A stretch of 8,667 nucleotides of DNA from JASFUX01 sp050050115 (GTDB lineage: Bacteria; Pseudomonadota; Alphaproteobacteria; Caulobacterales; Maricaulaceae): assembly GCA_050050115.1 (NCBI GenBank), contig JASFUX010000152.1, positions 1 through 8,667 on the forward strand, in the 5' to 3' direction. Position 1 is the first letter of the stretch. The number at the start of each line of letters is the position of its first letter. The notes under the pieces were generated by a model that ran no database searches, had not been told where the DNA came from, and was given only the letters and a program-made list of their open reading frames with translations. This document shows, in pieces, positions 6,601-8,667 of this stretch. The translations under genes were made by a program, and so were the position numbers.

Positions 6601-6629
6601 TTGCCGGAACCCGCGGGCGACCCTAGCTT
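6601..6629 (+). promoter_or_regulatory. candidate promoter of the 6S RNA gene
   Basis: TTGCCGG (6601-6607) matches TTGACGS at 6 of 7 positions and is followed after exactly 14 bases by CCTAGCTT (6622-6629), a partial match to GCTANAWC. The spacing is the same as in the proposed gap promoter. Transcription would begin near 6636, where the foldable RNA starts. Confidence 0.4.
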
Positions 6630-6635
6630 CAATCG

Positions 6636-6790
6636 CGGCGGTTACTGCAGCGTTCGTGCGGGAGAAACATCCTGCCGACCTTAACCATCTCCTCGGGAGC
6701 TGCCTCTGGATTGGGCCGTGGCCCTTTTCACGCGGCGCCCACCTGTCTAGGCAGGTCGACGGGGATGACTGATCCTCACGGCGCAGGCGG
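6636..6790 (+). ncRNA. ssrS: 6S RNA (RNA polymerase-binding regulatory RNA)
   Basis: The roughly 155-base region between the permease and the cyclo-ligase has no good reading frame and folds like 6S RNA. Closing stem: GCGT-t-CGTG (6650-6658) pairs with CACGGCGC (6777-6784) with one G-T pair and one bulge, continuing with GGG (6660-6662) against TCC (6773-6775). CATCC (6668-6672) pairs with GGATG (6763-6767). Terminal arm: GGGAGCTGC (6695-6703) pairs with GCGGCGCCC (6732-6740) with one A-G mismatch, capped by GGGC-CGTG-GCCC (6713-6724). Between these, the strands 6677-6694 and 6741-6760 form the open bubble, and the 3' strand carries its own hairpin ACCTG/CAGGT (6741-6755), as in E. coli 6S RNA. 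6S RNA mimics an open promoter and binds housekeeping RNA polymerase holoenzyme. Its place just before the 5-FCL gene is the standard location. Ends are approximate. Confidence 0.75.
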
Positions 6791-6801
6791 GGCCGCCGCT
6801 C

Positions 6802-7428
6802 ATGTCTTTTCTTTCGCCTTCTGACCTCGACAAGCCGGCGCTTCGGAAAGCGCTGCGCGAGGCGCGCTCGCGCGAGGCCGCCCAGCTGCCCAAGGCCGGC
6901 GGCACGCTGGCGACGCGCTTTCCCGAGCAGCTGCTGCCGCCTGAAGGCGGAGTGCTCTCCGGCTACGTTCCGATCCGGGACGAGATCGAGCCCTGGAGCG
7001 TGATGGCCGGCGCGAAAGCGCGCGGGGCAATCCTCGCGCTGCCGGTCGTGGTCGAGGACGCCGGACCGCTGATCTTCCGCCAATGGGATTTCTCCGACCC
7101 GCTCGAGCCCGGCGCTTTCGGTATCCAGGTTCCGTCCGCCAGCGCGCCGGAGGTCGAGCCGGACGTGCTCCTGATTCCGCTGTTGGGCTTTGACCAATTC
7201 GGCGAGCGGTTGGGCTACGGCGCCGGCCACTTTGACCGCACGCTCGCCGCGCTCAGGACGAAGAAGTCGGTCCTCGCCGTCGGGCTCGCCTACGAGGTCC
7301 AGCGCCTGTTCGAGGTCCCCACCGAGCCGCACGACCAGCGCCTCGACTGGATCGTGACGGAGTCGGCGGCTTATCCGGCGGTGCGGGAGCGGGGCGATCG
7401 CCTCGTCGAGCCCGAGCGTTCTGGCTAA
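6802..7428 (+). CDS. 5-formyltetrahydrofolate cyclo-ligase
   Basis: A 208-residue cytoplasmic enzyme that uses ATP to convert 5-formyl-THF to 5,10-methenyl-THF, returning this folate to one-carbon metabolism (often named ygfA or fthC). Family blocks in order: the N-terminal basic helix K11-x3-R15-K16 that contacts the nucleotide, SGYVPIRDEIEP (53-64) with the substrate-site Glu residues, GFDQFGERLGYGAGHFDR (129-146) holding the Gly-rich phosphate-binding loop, and PTEPHDQRLDWIVTE (173-187). In the loop, the usual GYGGGYYDR reads GYGAGHFDR. The upstream bases are GC-rich with no clear ribosome site, and the leader overlaps the 3' end of the 6S RNA, so processing of a joint transcript is possible. 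Its TAA (7426-7428) shares bases with the TAG of the convergent gene. Confidence 0.95.
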   Translation: MSFLSPSDLDKPALRKALREARSREAAQLPKAGGTLATRFPEQLLPPEGGVLSGYVPIRDEIEPWSVMAGAKARGAILALPVVVEDAGPLIFRQWDFSDPLEPGAFGIQVPSASAPEVEPDVLLIPLLGFDQFGERLGYGAGHFDRTLAALRTKKSVLAVGLAYEVQRLFEVPTEPHDQRLDWIVTESAAYPAVRERGDRLVEPERSG

Positions 7429-8336
7429 TCCTCGCCCAGCGCCTCGCGCACGCGCGCCTCGGCCTCGTCGATGTATCGAAGATAGCCCTCGGGGTCGATG
7501 AACGGCGCGACCGGGTCTTCGGCCTCAAGGCTTTCTTGATACTTGGGCCATCTGCCGAAGTGCCGCGCATGCGGCGCCAGGAAGATGTCGGCTTCCAGGC
7601 TTCGCAATGTTTCAAACGTGCGTTGGTATTCGGCGAGGAAGGCGCGGTTCGGTTTTGCGGGGGAGAGCGGAAAACGTATCGGTTCGCTGATCCCGCAGAT
7701 GTGCACCACGTGCAGCTCCCGATCGCGGTCTCGAACCGGAAACGACCACGACGTGCAGCCCGGCGTGTGGCCGGAAGTGATGTGTGCGGTGAGCTCGATC
7801 GGTCCGAGACGCACCGTCTCGCCGTCCGTGAACCTGTGATCGACATGCGGCGCCGGATATCTGATCAGGCCGGACCAGATGACGAGCCGCCAAAGACCCG
7901 CATCGGGACTGTCGCCGCCCGCCTCGATCACGTCCGCCTCGGGCTCGCTCACCCAAAGCTCGGCGCCGGACGCGTCCTGCAGCGCCGCCAGTCCGCCGGC
8001 GTGATCGAAGTGCCAATGCGTATTGAGCAGTATCCTGACGTCTTCGATGTTGAAGCCAAGTTCTTCGATGCTGTCGATGATCATCGCCGCGGTGCCGGGG
8101 TAGCCGCCGTCGATCAGCACGTGGCCCTCTGGCCCAGCGAGGAGAAACGACGTCACGTCGTTGGCGCCCACATAGTAGAGACTGCCGGCGATGCGGAACG
8201 GCGCAGCGGGCTGCTGTCCGCCGTGGTCGGTGATCGACTTCCATTGGACGAAAAGCGTTGCGGTCCCGACGACGAAGACACCGAGCGCGACGAATAGCCA
8301 GGACCGCCTGAGAATGCGCTTTGGACGTTTTGACAT
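7425..8336 (-). CDS. membrane-anchored subclass B3-type metallo-beta-lactamase homologue
   Basis: The 303-residue protein starts with basic residues (KRPKRILRR, 3-11) and one hydrophobic segment (12-31), an inner-membrane anchor or signal sequence with no lipobox. The rest is a metallo-beta-lactamase fold. 'PFRIAGSLYYVGANDVTSFL' (46-65) and 'VLIDGGYPG' (73-81) are typical of subclass B3. The ligands of both zinc sites appear present: H107, H109 and H190 (in SGHTPGCTSW) for Zn1; D111, H112 and H256 (in LAPHARHF) for Zn2. The CGIS tract (214-217) lies near the B3 position that contacts beta-lactams (DSLS in L1). Beta-lactam hydrolysis in the periplasm is possible, but environmental B3 homologues are often other hydrolases. 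I start at the ATG at 8336; there is no strong ribosome site, and the frame stays open to a TTG at 8399. A partly sequenced membrane-protein gene lies 71 bp upstream on the same strand. Confidence 0.85.
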   Translation of the reverse strand: MSKRPKRILRRSWLFVALGVFVVGTATLFVQWKSITDHGGQQPAAPFRIAGSLYYVGANDVTSFLLAGPEGHVLIDGGYPGTAAMIIDSIEELGFNIEDVRILLNTHWHFDHAGGLAALQDASGAELWVSEPEADVIEAGGDSPDAGLWRLVIWSGLIRYPAPHVDHRFTDGETVRLGPIELTAHITSGHTPGCTSWSFPVRDRDRELHVVHICGISEPIRFPLSPAKPNRAFLAEYQRTFETLRSLEADIFLAPHARHFGRWPKYQESLEAEDPVAPFIDPEGYLRYIDEAEARVREALGED

Positions 8337-8407
8337 GGTTTCGTTTCGCCGTCCGGCCTTCCACGAGAGCGCCGCTGAGTTCCCGCGCCGCCGTCGCAAC
8401 CCTGCGC

Positions 8408-8667
8408 TTACTCGTGATCCGACGCACGTTCCAAGTCCGGCGTCGCCCGTTTCAAGGACATCAAGAACAGCACGCCTGCGACGGTGAATAGTACGACGAA
8501 GAACCCATTCACGCGCACGATATCGAACACCGAACTGACCGGTGATTGCTGCTTGCCGACGATGAGCGCGATCGCGGCGATCACGGCTTGCGCGAGGCCC
8601 ATGGCGAACAAGGTGCGCGCCATGCCGAGCGGCGCGAAGCGCGCCGCCATCGCGCCGAGAACGCCCA
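8408..8667 (-). CDS. small integral membrane protein, N-terminus outside the window
   Basis: The frame enters from the right edge (GVLGA precedes the first Met at 8650), so the gene is probably longer than seen, although that ATG could be the start. The visible 85 residues have two hydrophobic helices, 'TLFAMGLAQAVIAAIALIVG' and 'VNGFFVVLFTVAGVLFLMSL', joined by a short polar link (KQQSPVSSVFDIVR). They end in a charged cytoplasmic-type tail, KRATPDLERASDHE. The layout resembles small three- or four-helix membrane proteins of unknown function that are common in Caulobacter-type and marine alphaproteobacteria. No catalytic motif is visible and I do not assign a function. The stop lies 71 bp before the start of the metallo-beta-lactamase homologue on the same strand, so co-transcription is possible. 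Confidence 0.65.
   Translation of the reverse strand, partial: GVLGAMAARFAPLGMARTLFAMGLAQAVIAAIALIVGKQQSPVSSVFDIVRVNGFFVVLFTVAGVLFLMSLKRATPDLERASDHE

Noticed and set aside
6433..7332. 299-codon minus-strand frame across the 6S RNA and cyclo-ligase
   Set aside because: It crosses a non-coding RNA region and is antisense to a motif-complete enzyme, with no domain of its own.
7536..8297. 253-codon plus-strand frame opposite the metallo-beta-lactamase gene
   Set aside because: The opposite strand carries the complete zinc-ligand pattern, and this frame shows no family signal.
8337..8399. Upstream TTG start of the metallo-beta-lactamase frame
   Set aside because: It would add 21 basic residues before a normal signal/anchor beginning MSKRPKR; the ATG at 8336 gives the usual layout.

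Overview
The window is a GC-rich piece of chromosome from an alphaproteobacterium. The best guess is the Caulobacterales/Maricaulales (Hyphomonadaceae-like) neighbourhood. This rests on three things: a gap-pgk-fba cluster divergent from a coiled-coil gene plus zapA, the classic zapA / 6S RNA / 5-formyl-THF cyclo-ligase order, and promoter-like elements that fit the Caulobacter housekeeping consensus as I remember it. Assignment below class level is inference.

Layout. 1-803 (+): the 3' end of an alpha/beta-hydrolase, then a small DUF5990-like protein. 819-4621 (-): a glycolytic block read right to left, gap then pgk then a class I fructose-bisphosphate aldolase, ending in a small lipoprotein whose ATG overlaps the aldolase stop. 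4622-4786: a divergent control region. 4787-6575 (+): three genes overlapping by 4 bp each, namely a coiled-coil protein resembling ZauP/DUF4164, a very short ZapA, and an APC-superfamily permease. 6576-6801: a non-coding gap holding a stem-loop, a plausible promoter and a foldable RNA that I call 6S RNA. 6802-7428 (+): 5-formyltetrahydrofolate cyclo-ligase. 7425-8667 (-): a membrane-anchored subclass-B3-type metallo-beta-lactamase homologue, preceded by the end of a small multi-spanning membrane protein that runs off the window.

How the genes work together. Aldolase, GAPDH and PGK catalyse consecutive steps of lower glycolysis/gluconeogenesis and are probably made from one gap-proximal promoter, with a possible second signal in the 206-bp pgk-fba gap. 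The divergent transcript makes Z-ring accessory proteins, so carbon metabolism and division share one control region. 6S RNA next to the folate gene is the widespread proteobacterial arrangement; here a permease gene separates it from zapA.

Most of the window is conserved housekeeping DNA and I see no clear undescribed system. The points most worth a second look are the 6S RNA with its competing hairpins, the permease inserted into the zapA-6S-folate block, the unusually short ZapA, the aldolase-coupled lipoprotein, the B3 metallo-beta-lactamase homologue, and dyad symmetries upstream of the aldolase gene. No CRISPR array, insertion sequence, tRNA or rRNA was seen.
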